Assembly: GCF_024505145.1 (NCBI RefSeq)
Contig: NZ_JANIAA010000003.1
Location: forward strand, 62,001-126,000
Direction of reading: 5' to 3'
Origin: Streptomyces rugosispiralis
GTDB taxonomy: Bacteria > Actinomycetota > Actinomycetes > Streptomycetales > Streptomycetaceae
Length of the DNA stretch: 64,000 bases
The position numbers and the translations under genes are program-made. The number at the start of each line of letters is the position of its first letter. The stretch's first letter is position 1. Below, piece by piece: positions 54,081-64,000 of the stretch. A model generated the notes under the pieces. It saw only the letters and a program-made list of their open reading frames with translations. It was not told where the DNA came from and did no database searches.

Positions 54081-54530
54081 TCATGGCGAGATTCCGCCCG
54101 CGTAGGGCCCGTACAGGTCCAGCAGCCGGGTGCGGGCGCTCTGCAGCCGGCGCCCGATCACCTGGGCGCAGGCGAGTGCGAGGGCGTAGCCGAGCTCCGG
54201 GTCCTCGTCGCACAGCCGGCGCACCGCCTCGGCGTTGAACTCGTGCGCACGCACCGGGCTGAGCGCCTCCGCGCCCAGGTGCCAGGTGTCCGGCGGGAAG
54301 AGCCAGGACCAGCCGATGAGCTCTCCGGGGCCGAGGGTCTCGATCACCGCGGCCCGCCGCCCCGGGACATGCAGATCGAGGGTGACCGCGCCGGTGCGGA
54401 TGATCCAGAAGCGGTCGGCCTTGCGGCCCTCCTCGAAGATGCGGCCGCCCGAGGGGAAGGACACATCGTGGGCGAGCGCCATCAGCCGCTCACGGTGTTC
54501 GGTCTTCAGCGCGCTCAGCAGTCCCATCAT
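54081..54530 (-). CDS. Cyclic-nucleotide-binding domain protein
   Basis: A 149-aa protein consisting of one cNMP-binding (CRP-type) beta-roll: HDVSFPSGGRIFEEGRKADRFWIIRTGAVTLDL, ETLGPGELIGWSWLFPP, and C-terminal helices (GYALALACAQVIGRRLQSARTRLLDLY). There is no DNA-binding domain, so it is not a classical CRP regulator. ATG at 54530 with GAGG close upstream; the frame extends further 5' but into Arg-rich non-coding sequence. Similar proteins occur in actinobacterial DosR-type clusters. The 260 bases upstream are a divergent promoter region with no gene. Confidence 0.83.
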   Translation of the reverse strand: MMGLLSALKTEHRERLMALAHDVSFPSGGRIFEEGRKADRFWIIRTGAVTLDLHVPGRRAAVIETLGPGELIGWSWLFPPDTWHLGAEALSPVRAHEFNAEAVRRLCDEDPELGYALALACAQVIGRRLQSARTRLLDLYGPYAGGISP

Positions 54531-54790
54531 GACCTCACTCTGCCGTCTCCTCTCCCCCCTCGCCCCTCGGCGGTCTCTGAGCGGACGAGCCGTGCTGACA
54601 AGAGACAGCCGATCCAAAGCGATACGCCGTCGATCGGGTATCGCTTCACCCTTACCCATTTTCGGTCACGTTTCCGATATGACACGTCATTCGTGGTCGT
54701 TGTGACCAATGAGGCGCCGCTCCCCGTACCCTCGGCTGCTTCACCGACCCTGTGTTGTCGCTCGTACTCGTCACCAAACGGGAGGCACTG

Positions 54791-55216
54791 GTGCTAGCCG
54801 ACCCTCGTCGTCGGTCCGCCGATCGAGCCGGAGAACACCTGCTCCACCGTCATTTCACCGCCGATGAGCTGCCCCGGCTGCGGGTGCAGGTCGAGCAGTG
54901 CGCGGCCTGGGCCGGGCTCAGCGAGACCCGCCGCGGGGACTTCGTGCTGGCCGTGGACGAGATCGCCAACAACGCCGTCGAGCACGCGGGCGGCACCGGA
55001 TCCCTGCTGCTGCGGCGGATCGGCGACGAGCTGGAGTGCCGGATCAGCGACTCCGGGCCCGGCTTCTCCGAGGACGTCATCCCGCGGATCCTGCCGGGGC
55101 TGGACGGCGCGACCAGCGGCCGCGGGCTGTGGCTGACCCAGCTGGTCACCGACCGGCTGGTGATCAGCGCGGGGGCGGTGGGCGCCGTGGTGACGCTGGC
55201 CATGCGGCTGCGCTGA
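54791..55216 (+). CDS. RsbW-like serine kinase/ATP-binding protein
   Basis: A 141-aa GHKL ATPase of the anti-sigma-factor type. N box FVLAVDEIANNAVEHAGG (about 50-67), G1 box ISDSGPGF, and G2 box GATSGRGLWLTQLVTDR. GTG at 54791 after GGAGG with 5-base spacing; upstream in-frame codons are non-coding. Such proteins phosphorylate or sequester anti-anti-sigma factors or act as orphan regulators in Streptomyces. No sigma factor is adjacent. It is the first plus-strand gene of the stress group. Confidence 0.87.
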   Translation: MLADPRRRSADRAGEHLLHRHFTADELPRLRVQVEQCAAWAGLSETRRGDFVLAVDEIANNAVEHAGGTGSLLLRRIGDELECRISDSGPGFSEDVIPRILPGLDGATSGRGLWLTQLVTDRLVISAGAVGAVVTLAMRLR

Positions 55217-55295
55217 GTGAGCCGCCGGATTCCCTCGGCGACCGCTTCGGCGGGACAATGGGAAGGGACATTTCCAGGTGCCGGCAGGAGAGGCG

Positions 55296-58344
<3,049 letters not shown>

Positions 58345-58425
58345 TATTGCTCTCTCTCCACCGAATACTGCGCATATCCGGCCCGCCATGCGGTACTCAC
58401 GAATGGGGAAGGGGGTATGTGATCC

Positions 58426-59028
58426 ATGCGAATGATCTGGGGGCTGTGGCGCTGGCGGCGCAACCTGCTGCGCCGTAAGACGGATGTGATGGAGGCGTGC
58501 GCGGCGCTGATCGCCGCGGCGCTCATCCTGCTCGTCGCCCCCATCGTCGGCTGGACGTCGGGGTCCCTGGCACACGGGGCGCTGGTGAAGGCCGCGCAGA
58601 AGCAGCGGGCCGAGCGTCATCCGCTCTCGGCCACCGTGGTGAAGGTGCTGCCGCATCCACCCATCGACTCCGATCCGGAGACCGCTTCCGCGAGAGACGC
58701 CCATCGCCGCGTCCTCGCCCGCTGGACGGGGCCGGACGGCAGCAGACACGAGGGCACGCTGGGTGCCCACCCCGGCGCGGATCCCGGTGAGCGGTTCCGG
58801 ATCTGGACCGATGACCACGGCCGCCCGGTGGGCCGCCCGCTGGACACCGCGACGGCGGCCACCCATGCCGTGCTGGCCGGGATCGGCGCGGCCGGGGTGA
58901 CGGCGGTCCTGGTGGACGGCGCCCGGCGGCTGGTCGTATGGCGGCTCATGCGGCGGCGCTACACACAGTGGGACACCGCGTGGGAGCGAGCCGGTCAGGA
59001 CTGGGGACGGGCGGACGCCGACAGCTGA
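58426..59028 (+). CDS. Rv1733c-like membrane protein
   Basis: A 200-aa protein with two transmembrane helices (ACAALIAAALILLVAPIVGW near residue 25 and ATHAVLAGIGAAGVTAVLV near 145) flanking an extracytoplasmic domain (LSATVVKVLPHPP, VLARWTGPDGSRHEGTL, GERFRIWTDDHGRPV). N-terminal GLWRWRRNLLRRKTDVMEA and C-terminal RRRYTQWDTAWE match the Rv1733c family, a member of the M. tuberculosis DosR regulon. Its position directly after the DevS-like kinase supports a hypoxia or dormancy role. Biochemical function unknown. Confidence 0.87.
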   Translation: MRMIWGLWRWRRNLLRRKTDVMEACAALIAAALILLVAPIVGWTSGSLAHGALVKAAQKQRAERHPLSATVVKVLPHPPIDSDPETASARDAHRRVLARWTGPDGSRHEGTLGAHPGADPGERFRIWTDDHGRPVGRPLDTATAATHAVLAGIGAAGVTAVLVDGARRLVVWRLMRRRYTQWDTAWERAGQDWGRADADS

Positions 59029-59054
59029 CCTGTGCGAGCGGGCTACATCCGGCC

Positions 59055-59083
59055 GGGAGTTGTCATACGAACACACAACTCCC
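59055..59083 (+). terminator. Hairpin after Rv1733c-like gene
   Basis: GGGAGTTGT (59055-59063) pairs with ACAACTCCC (59075-59083) around an 11-base loop, 27 bases after the stop, followed by CCCGTG. Confidence 0.6.
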
Positions 59084-59219
59084 CCCGTGCTCCACAGCCA
59101 GGTCAACTCATGGCGCCTCGCGCACGCTACGGTGGGGCATTCCATATGCGCAGCGGCAGTCAGCAGCGGCGGTCAGGCGCGCACACCGGCAACGCACGAG
59201 GTGGGGGCACAGCAGCACC

Positions 59220-61655
59220 ATGGCACAGGGCTCGGTCGTCCAGGTGACGCACAGCGGGACGTCGCGGTGGCGGCGCCGCACCGGAGAGTACGCCTCCCTC
59301 ACGGCGGCCCTGGAGGCCGCCGGGGACGGTGATGTGCTCTCCATCTCGCCCGGCACCTACCGCGAGAATCTGGTGGTGGGCCGGGCCGTCACCCTGCGCG
59401 GGCCCGAGGGCTCGGCACGCGGTTCGGTGCGGATCGCGCCGGTCGACGGAGTCGCCCTGACGATACGGGCCTCCGCCGTGGTCCAGGATCTGCATGTCGA
59501 GGGCCAGGACTCGGCCGCCCCCGCGCTGCTGATCGAGGACGGCACCCCGGAGCTGACGGACGTACGGGTCGCCACGCGCTCGGCGGTCGGCATCGAGGTG
59601 CGCGGCGGCGCCCGCCCGACCGTGCGGCGCTGCACCGTGGACAACCCCGCGGGCGTCGGGCTCAGCGTGCTGGACGGCGCGGGCGGGGTGTTCGAGGAGT
59701 GCGAGGTGGTGGCCGCCGGGCAGTCCGGGGTGGCGGTGCGCGGCGGCGCCCGTCCGCGCCTGGACCGCTGCCGGGTGCACCACGCCTCCGGGGCGGGGTT
59801 CTCGCTGACCGGCGAGGGCTCCTCGCTGGAGGCCGTCGGCTGTGAGGTGTACGAGATCCGGGGCGCCGGGGTGCAGGTCTCCGGCCGCGCGACCGGGAAT
59901 CTGACCGACTGCCGGGTGCACCGCACGACGGCCGACGGCGTCAATCTGGACACGGACGCGGTGCTCACGCTCGCGGACTGCGAGATCCATGACATCCCGG
60001 AGAACGCGATCGATCTGAGGTCGCGTTCGGTGCTGACGCTGACCCGCTCCACGGTCCGCCGGTTCGGGCGCAACGGCCTGTCGGTGTGGGACCCGGGCAC
60101 CCGGGTGGACGCCAACCAGTGCGAGCTGCACGAGAGCACCGGCGACTATCCGGCGGTGTGGGTGAGCGACGGGGCGACCGCCGTGCTCGACTCGTGCCGG
60201 GTGCGCGAGGTGCCGGACGCGCTGTTCGTCCTGGACCGGGGGTCGCGGGTCGATGTGGTCGACAGCGATCTGTCCCAGGTGCGCTCCACCGCGGTCTCGG
60301 TCAGCGACGGGGCCATCGTCCAGCTCGACGACTGCCGCATCCGGGAGGCGGCCACCGGCGCCTGGTTCCGCGACCACGGCAGCGGCGGCACGCTCGCCAA
60401 CTGCACCATAGACGGCGCCGCCACCGGAGTGATCGTCACCAAGGGCGCCGATCCGACGGTCGAGCGCACCACGGTCTCCGGGCCGACGGAGGCCGGGTTC
60501 TACGTCTCCGCCGAGGGCCGCGGCACCTTCACCGGCTGCCGGGTGACCGGCAGCGGTGGCTATGGCTTCCACGTCATCGACGGCTGCCGCACCACCCTGA
60601 CCCGGTGCCGTACGGAGCGGTGTGCGCGCGGGGGCTACGAGTTCTCCGAGGCGGGGCCCATCGTCGAGGACTGCACCAGCGACGAGAGCGCCACCACGGC
60701 GCTGGGCTCCCCCGGCGCGCCCATCCAGCCCCAGGTCACCGCGCCCGCCGTGGAGACCGCCTCGACGGGCGGGCTGCTGGGCGGCGTCCCGGCGCAGCGA
60801 GCCGCCCAGACCTCCGCGCCCGCCGCCGAGCCCCCGGTCGCCGTCCGCCCGTCCACGGCGGTGCTGGGCGAACTGGACGCGCTGGTCGGGCTGGAGAGCG
60901 TCAAGCGCGAGGTGCGGGCCCTCACCGACATGATCGAGGTGGGCCGGCGGCGTCAGGAGGCCGGGCTCAAGGCCGCCTCCGTCCGCCGCCATCTGGTCTT
61001 CACCGGCTCCCCCGGTACCGGTAAGACCACGGTGGCCCGGCTCTACGGGGAGATCCTGGCCTCCCTCGGGGTGCTGGAGCGCGGCCATCTGGTGGAGGTC
61101 TCCCGGGTGGACCTGGTCGGTGAGCACATCGGCTCCACGGCCATCCGCACCCAGGAGGCGTTCGACCGGGCGCGCGGCGGGGTGCTGTTCATCGACGAGG
61201 CGTACGCCCTCTCCCCGGAGGACTCCGGCCGGGACTTCGGCCGGGAGGCCATAGACACCCTGGTGAAGCTGATGGAGGACCACCGGGACGCGGTCGTGGT
61301 CATCGTCGCGGGGTACACGGCGGAGATGGAGCGCTTCCTGTCCGTCAACCCCGGTGTGGCCTCCCGCTTCTCGCGCACCATCACCTTCGGCGACTACAGC
61401 CCGGAGGAGTTGCTGCGGATCGTGGAGCAGCAGGCCGAGGAGCATGAGTACCGGATCGGAGAGGGCGCTTCGGAGGGGCTGCTGAAGTACTTCACGGCGC
61501 TCCCCAAGGGCCCCGCGTTCGGCAACGGCCGCACCGCCCGGCAGACCTTCGAGGCGATGGTGGAGCGGCACGCGGGCCGGGTCGCCCAGCTGAGCGACCC
61601 GACCACGGACGACCTCACACTGCTCTATCCCGAGGACCTGCCGGAGCTCATCTGA
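59220..61655 (+). CDS. Beta-helix protein fused to EccA/CbbX-type AAA+ ATPase
   Basis: 811 aa from the ATG at 59220. Residues about 25-500 form a right-handed parallel beta-helix of pectate-lyase/CASH type: after YASLTAALEAAGDGDVLSISPGTYRE come about 18 turns of 22-24 residues (V-RGGARPTVRRCTVD, SDGATAVLDSCRVRE and so on). A linker leads to an AAA+ domain: LVGLESVKREVRAL, Walker A GSPGTGKT (596-603), Walker B VLFIDEAYAL (Asp659), sensor AGYTAEMERFL and Arg finger in NPGVASRFSRTI. This ATPase type occurs in EccA (type VII secretion) and Rubisco activase CbbX. No ESX genes are near. Its last 31 bases overlap the convergent gene. Confidence 0.88.
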   Translation: MAQGSVVQVTHSGTSRWRRRTGEYASLTAALEAAGDGDVLSISPGTYRENLVVGRAVTLRGPEGSARGSVRIAPVDGVALTIRASAVVQDLHVEGQDSAAPALLIEDGTPELTDVRVATRSAVGIEVRGGARPTVRRCTVDNPAGVGLSVLDGAGGVFEECEVVAAGQSGVAVRGGARPRLDRCRVHHASGAGFSLTGEGSSLEAVGCEVYEIRGAGVQVSGRATGNLTDCRVHRTTADGVNLDTDAVLTLADCEIHDIPENAIDLRSRSVLTLTRSTVRRFGRNGLSVWDPGTRVDANQCELHESTGDYPAVWVSDGATAVLDSCRVREVPDALFVLDRGSRVDVVDSDLSQVRSTAVSVSDGAIVQLDDCRIREAATGAWFRDHGSGGTLANCTIDGAATGVIVTKGADPTVERTTVSGPTEAGFYVSAEGRGTFTGCRVTGSGGYGFHVIDGCRTTLTRCRTERCARGGYEFSEAGPIVEDCTSDESATTALGSPGAPIQPQVTAPAVETASTGGLLGGVPAQRAAQTSAPAAEPPVAVRPSTAVLGELDALVGLESVKREVRALTDMIEVGRRRQEAGLKAASVRRHLVFTGSPGTGKTTVARLYGEILASLGVLERGHLVEVSRVDLVGEHIGSTAIRTQEAFDRARGGVLFIDEAYALSPEDSGRDFGREAIDTLVKLMEDHRDAVVVIVAGYTAEMERFLSVNPGVASRFSRTITFGDYSPEELLRIVEQQAEEHEYRIGEGASEGLLKYFTALPKGPAFGNGRTARQTFEAMVERHAGRVAQLSDPTTDDLTLLYPEDLPELI

Positions 61656-64000
61656 CCGGCGGCCTCCTCCGCGGGGGGCGGCGTCTGCTCCGGGAGCCGG
61701 GCCAGCAGCCCGGCCCGCTCCCGGTCGAAGACGGGATCGGCCTGGTAGTCGCCGTGCCCCAGGATGGGCGCGGGCAGCGGGTGTTCGGTCGTCCGGCCGT
61801 AGGCCAGCGGGTCCTTGAGGGCGTCGCAGTCGACCTCGGGCCCGCTGCCGTCGGGCAGCTTGATGGGGCCGCCGATCGGGTCGGTGTAGCGCCACAAGTT
61901 GCGCCAGCAGCGCACCTCGCCGTGGAGCGAGAGCAGTTGGCTGGGCCCGAAGTAGGCGGGGAACCAGCGCCCGTAGAGCCGCTCCAGCGGTGAGCCGTAG
62001 GTGAGCAGCGCGACCCGGCCGCGGGTGCGGTGGTCCACCTGCCAGACCGCGGCCGCGGCCAGCACACTGCCCTGGGAGTGGCCGGAGATGACCAGCCGAC
62101 CGCCGTACCGGCGGGTCCAGGTCTCCATCCGCCAGGTGAGATCGGGAACGGCCCGCTCGGCGTAGCACGGCGGCGCGAAGGGGTGGGCGGCGCGCGGCCA
62201 GAAGGTGCCCACGTCCCACAGGATGCCGATGGTGCGGCGGGCTGAGGGGCTGCGGTAGGCGCGGCGGGCAAAGGTGACCAGCATCAGGAAGGCCAGCCCC
62301 ATCAGCCAGGAGCCCAGCGCCTGCGCGGTCTGGGCGGCGGCGTCCACGACCCCGGGCGCGCCGTCGGCGGCCCGCCCCGGCACCTCGTTGGTGACCCAGG
62401 CCGCGGTGACGGCCAGGGCGCCGAACAGCAGGGTGAGCAACGCGACGGGGCCGACGATCCAGGGGACGGAGTCGGTGAGGCCCGCGCGGGCGATGGTGCT
62501 CGCGATCCGCCGGGTCCGTACGGCGTCGGGCCGCTCCCCCGGGTAGCCGTCCATGATGGTCGGCAACAGCCGGTCGCGCACCCGCCACACCCTTACGGTG
62601 AAGATCAGCAGCAGGACGACCAGGGCCAGCAGCAGCGCGGGGATGGCCGTGGCCAGCCAGGTCAGCAGCACCGGAGGCGCTATCCCCGGCCCCTCGCCCG
62701 GGGTGCCGCCGCCGTCGAGCCAGTCGGCGAAGCGCTGGGCGACACCGCCCGCGAGCACCGCGCCGAGCCCACAGGCGAGCACCGCGACGGCGGGCCCGGC
62801 GAGCCCGTACAGCGGGGTGCGGCCGGGCGCGGCCCGGTGGAGGACCAGGGCGCACACCGCCATGATCACGATCAGCGCGCCCTCCCCGATGGCGATGGCG
62901 CAGAACGCCTGGTTGCCCGGCAGCTGGTCGGTGGAGACCCAGCCGGGGCGGGACCAGCCGGCGTACAGGACGGAGAGCGCCAGCACCCCGAGGGCGGCGC
63001 CGGGCAGCGCGGTGATGGTGAGGCGGTCCAGGTTCGCGTCGACCTTGGTCTCACTGCGGCCGCGGTAGCAGACCACGGCCACCACCGTGACCGCGCCCGC
63101 GCAGAGCAGCGTCAGCAGCGCCCACCCCGCGGCGTCCTGCGGCCCGCTGCCGCCCGGTTCGCGGTCGTAGGTGGTGGTGGGCAGGGTCAGGCCCGCCGCG
63201 ATGGTGAGGAAGCCGGCGGCGGTGTGCGCGGCGCGCAGCCGGGCGACGATCCTGCGGCCGTACCAGAAGCCGGGCAGGCACAGCGCGGGGCGGTTGCCCG
63301 CCTCGGGCGCGGACTCGTCGACCGGGCGCTCCAGCGGCGGGGACGACTCGTACGCGCTCCAGGTGCGGTTCGACAGGTACCACAGCAGTCCGGTGAGCGC
63401 GCCGGGCAGCACCGCGGCGAGCGCGAGCCTGCGGCCGGGCTGGCTCCACCAGCCGTGGTTCTCCGGGGACAGGAAGCCGAGCCAGGACTTGCCCCCGGCG
63501 CAGTCGGCCGAACCGGCGCACTGCCAGGCGACCAGGTCCAGGGCCACCTCGCAGGCCCCGGCGATCAGCAGCACGGTCAGGGTGAGCGCCACGAGCCGGA
63601 CCAGCAGGCCGTAGGTGCGCACGGTCCGCTCGCGGCGGTCGGCCGGGGGCCGCATCCAGTGGGCGAGGTTGGCGACCATGAACGGCAGTAAAAGCAGCCA
63701 CAGCGCGCGGGAGCCGTTGCCCGAGGTGAGGTTGCACCAGACGTACGCCTCACGGATCGGGCCGTCGCGGTCCGGGCCCTCGCGGTCCTCCGGCGGGCGC
63801 TGCTCGGCGTCGATGTCGTCCGCCCTGCGGTAGACCGCCGCGGTCTCGTCGCCGGTGACCAGGCTGGTGCGCGGATCGCCCAGCATCTCCTCGGGGGTGG
63901 TGCCGCCCACTCCGTGGACGAGGAGTTCCAGATCGGGTGGCGGCGCCCCGCCCTTGCGGGCTGTCTTCGCCTGTTCCGCAGCGTCGGCCGGTGTGTCCGT
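61625..64000 (-). CDS. Large integral membrane alpha/beta-hydrolase, 5' end outside window
   Basis: The frame is open to the window edge, so the N-terminus is missing; at least 791 residues are present. The visible start contains LELLVHGVGGTTPEEML, an oxyanion-hole-like motif of lipase folds. About ten membrane spans follow (ALWLLLLPFMVANLAHW, LTLTVLLIAGACEVALDLV and others), then a cytosolic C-terminal part with nucleophile elbow RLVISGHSQGSVLAAAAVWQ and a possible His near ILGHGDYQADPVF. Hydrolase elements on both sides of a membrane block are unusual. It converges with the beta-helix/AAA+ gene and overlaps it by 31 bases. Substrate unknown. Confidence 0.8.
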   Translation of the reverse strand, partial: TDTPADAAEQAKTARKGGAPPPDLELLVHGVGGTTPEEMLGDPRTSLVTGDETAAVYRRADDIDAEQRPPEDREGPDRDGPIREAYVWCNLTSGNGSRALWLLLLPFMVANLAHWMRPPADRRERTVRTYGLLVRLVALTLTVLLIAGACEVALDLVAWQCAGSADCAGGKSWLGFLSPENHGWWSQPGRRLALAAVLPGALTGLLWYLSNRTWSAYESSPPLERPVDESAPEAGNRPALCLPGFWYGRRIVARLRAAHTAAGFLTIAAGLTLPTTTYDREPGGSGPQDAAGWALLTLLCAGAVTVVAVVCYRGRSETKVDANLDRLTITALPGAALGVLALSVLYAGWSRPGWVSTDQLPGNQAFCAIAIGEGALIVIMAVCALVLHRAAPGRTPLYGLAGPAVAVLACGLGAVLAGGVAQRFADWLDGGGTPGEGPGIAPPVLLTWLATAIPALLLALVVLLLIFTVRVWRVRDRLLPTIMDGYPGERPDAVRTRRIASTIARAGLTDSVPWIVGPVALLTLLFGALAVTAAWVTNEVPGRAADGAPGVVDAAAQTAQALGSWLMGLAFLMLVTFARRAYRSPSARRTIGILWDVGTFWPRAAHPFAPPCYAERAVPDLTWRMETWTRRYGGRLVISGHSQGSVLAAAAVWQVDHRTRGRVALLTYGSPLERLYGRWFPAYFGPSQLLSLHGEVRCWRNLWRYTDPIGGPIKLPDGSGPEVDCDALKDPLAYGRTTEHPLPAPILGHGDYQADPVFDRERAGLLARLPEQTPPPAEEAAGQMSSGRSSG

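Overview
The window is high-GC actinobacterial DNA that reads as a Streptomyces chromosome. The signs are third-position G/C bias, GTG starts behind GGAGG-type ribosome sites, and family content: a DUF397 protein, a LAL/LuxR regulator, a proline-rich leaderless gene, TerD, Rv1733c-like and HpnB-like proteins. The four-gene operon at 34.3-39.1 kb matches the cyclooctatin operon (cotB1-cotB4) described in Streptomyces melanosporofaciens. This makes a member of the S. violaceusniger/melanosporofaciens group the likely source (inference).

Layout. 0-6.7 kb: the 3' part of a cell-wall amidase gene, a small conserved protein, a LAL regulator whose LuxR domain is out of frame, and a divergent solitary type I terpene cyclase. 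6.8-20.9 kb: a CoA-ester catabolic region with three acyl-CoA ligases, two thiolase-fold proteins that seem to lack the usual Cys nucleophile, a duplicated DUF35 protein, a crotonase and an FMN enoyl-reductase/nitronate monooxygenase-like enzyme. It is interspersed with a GNAT, a secreted chorismate mutase and a phytoene-desaturase-like flavoprotein. Two kinds of shared operator are visible: KstR-like boxes at 13333 and 29127, and a CTGAyGCT..GTCAGATT element at 13374 and 19344. The acyl-CoA dehydrogenase at 27.9-29.1 kb appears to belong to the same regulon. 21-31.3 kb: a kinase with eight TPR-like repeats, a frameshifted DUF2236 oxygenase, an AraC/glyoxalase pair, a UvrA-like ABC protein, and a GT-C glycosyltransferase fused to a PPOX domain. 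31.4-33.5 kb: dihydroxyacetone kinase dhaKLM.

33.5-41.2 kb: a 0.7-kb leader containing repeats and a possible small ORF, then cotB1 (GGPP synthase), cotB2 (cyclooctat-9-en-7-ol synthase) and cotB3/cotB4 (P450s). A strong bidirectional terminator follows, then a convergent third P450 divergent from a TetR gene with an inverted-repeat operator between them. The cot genes would convert IPP/DMAPP units to GGPP, cyclise it to the 5-8-5 tricycle and hydroxylate it at C-5 and C-18.

41.3-52.9 kb: an MHS permease, a PucR/CdaR regulator and a 3-hydroxybutyrate-type dehydrogenase (a plausible uptake/oxidation unit), then Nudix, O-antigen-ligase-like, PH-like, Asp/Glu racemase, HpnB-like GT2, TerD/TerA and proline-rich genes. 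53.2-59.0 kb: a group resembling the mycobacterial dormancy (DosR) set: NarL-type response regulator, cNMP-binding protein, RsbW-like ATPase, universal stress protein, DevS-like two-GAF kinase and Rv1733c-like membrane protein. 59.2-64.0 kb: a beta-helix/EccA-type AAA+ fusion, convergent with a large membrane hydrolase that runs off the window.

Short tandem repeats are unusually frequent both between genes and in frame inside genes (USP 10 x 18 bp, PucR 7 x 12 bp, GT2 about 15-bp units, intergenic 7 x 8 bp). No rRNA, tRNA, CRISPR array, insertion sequence or phage gene was seen.
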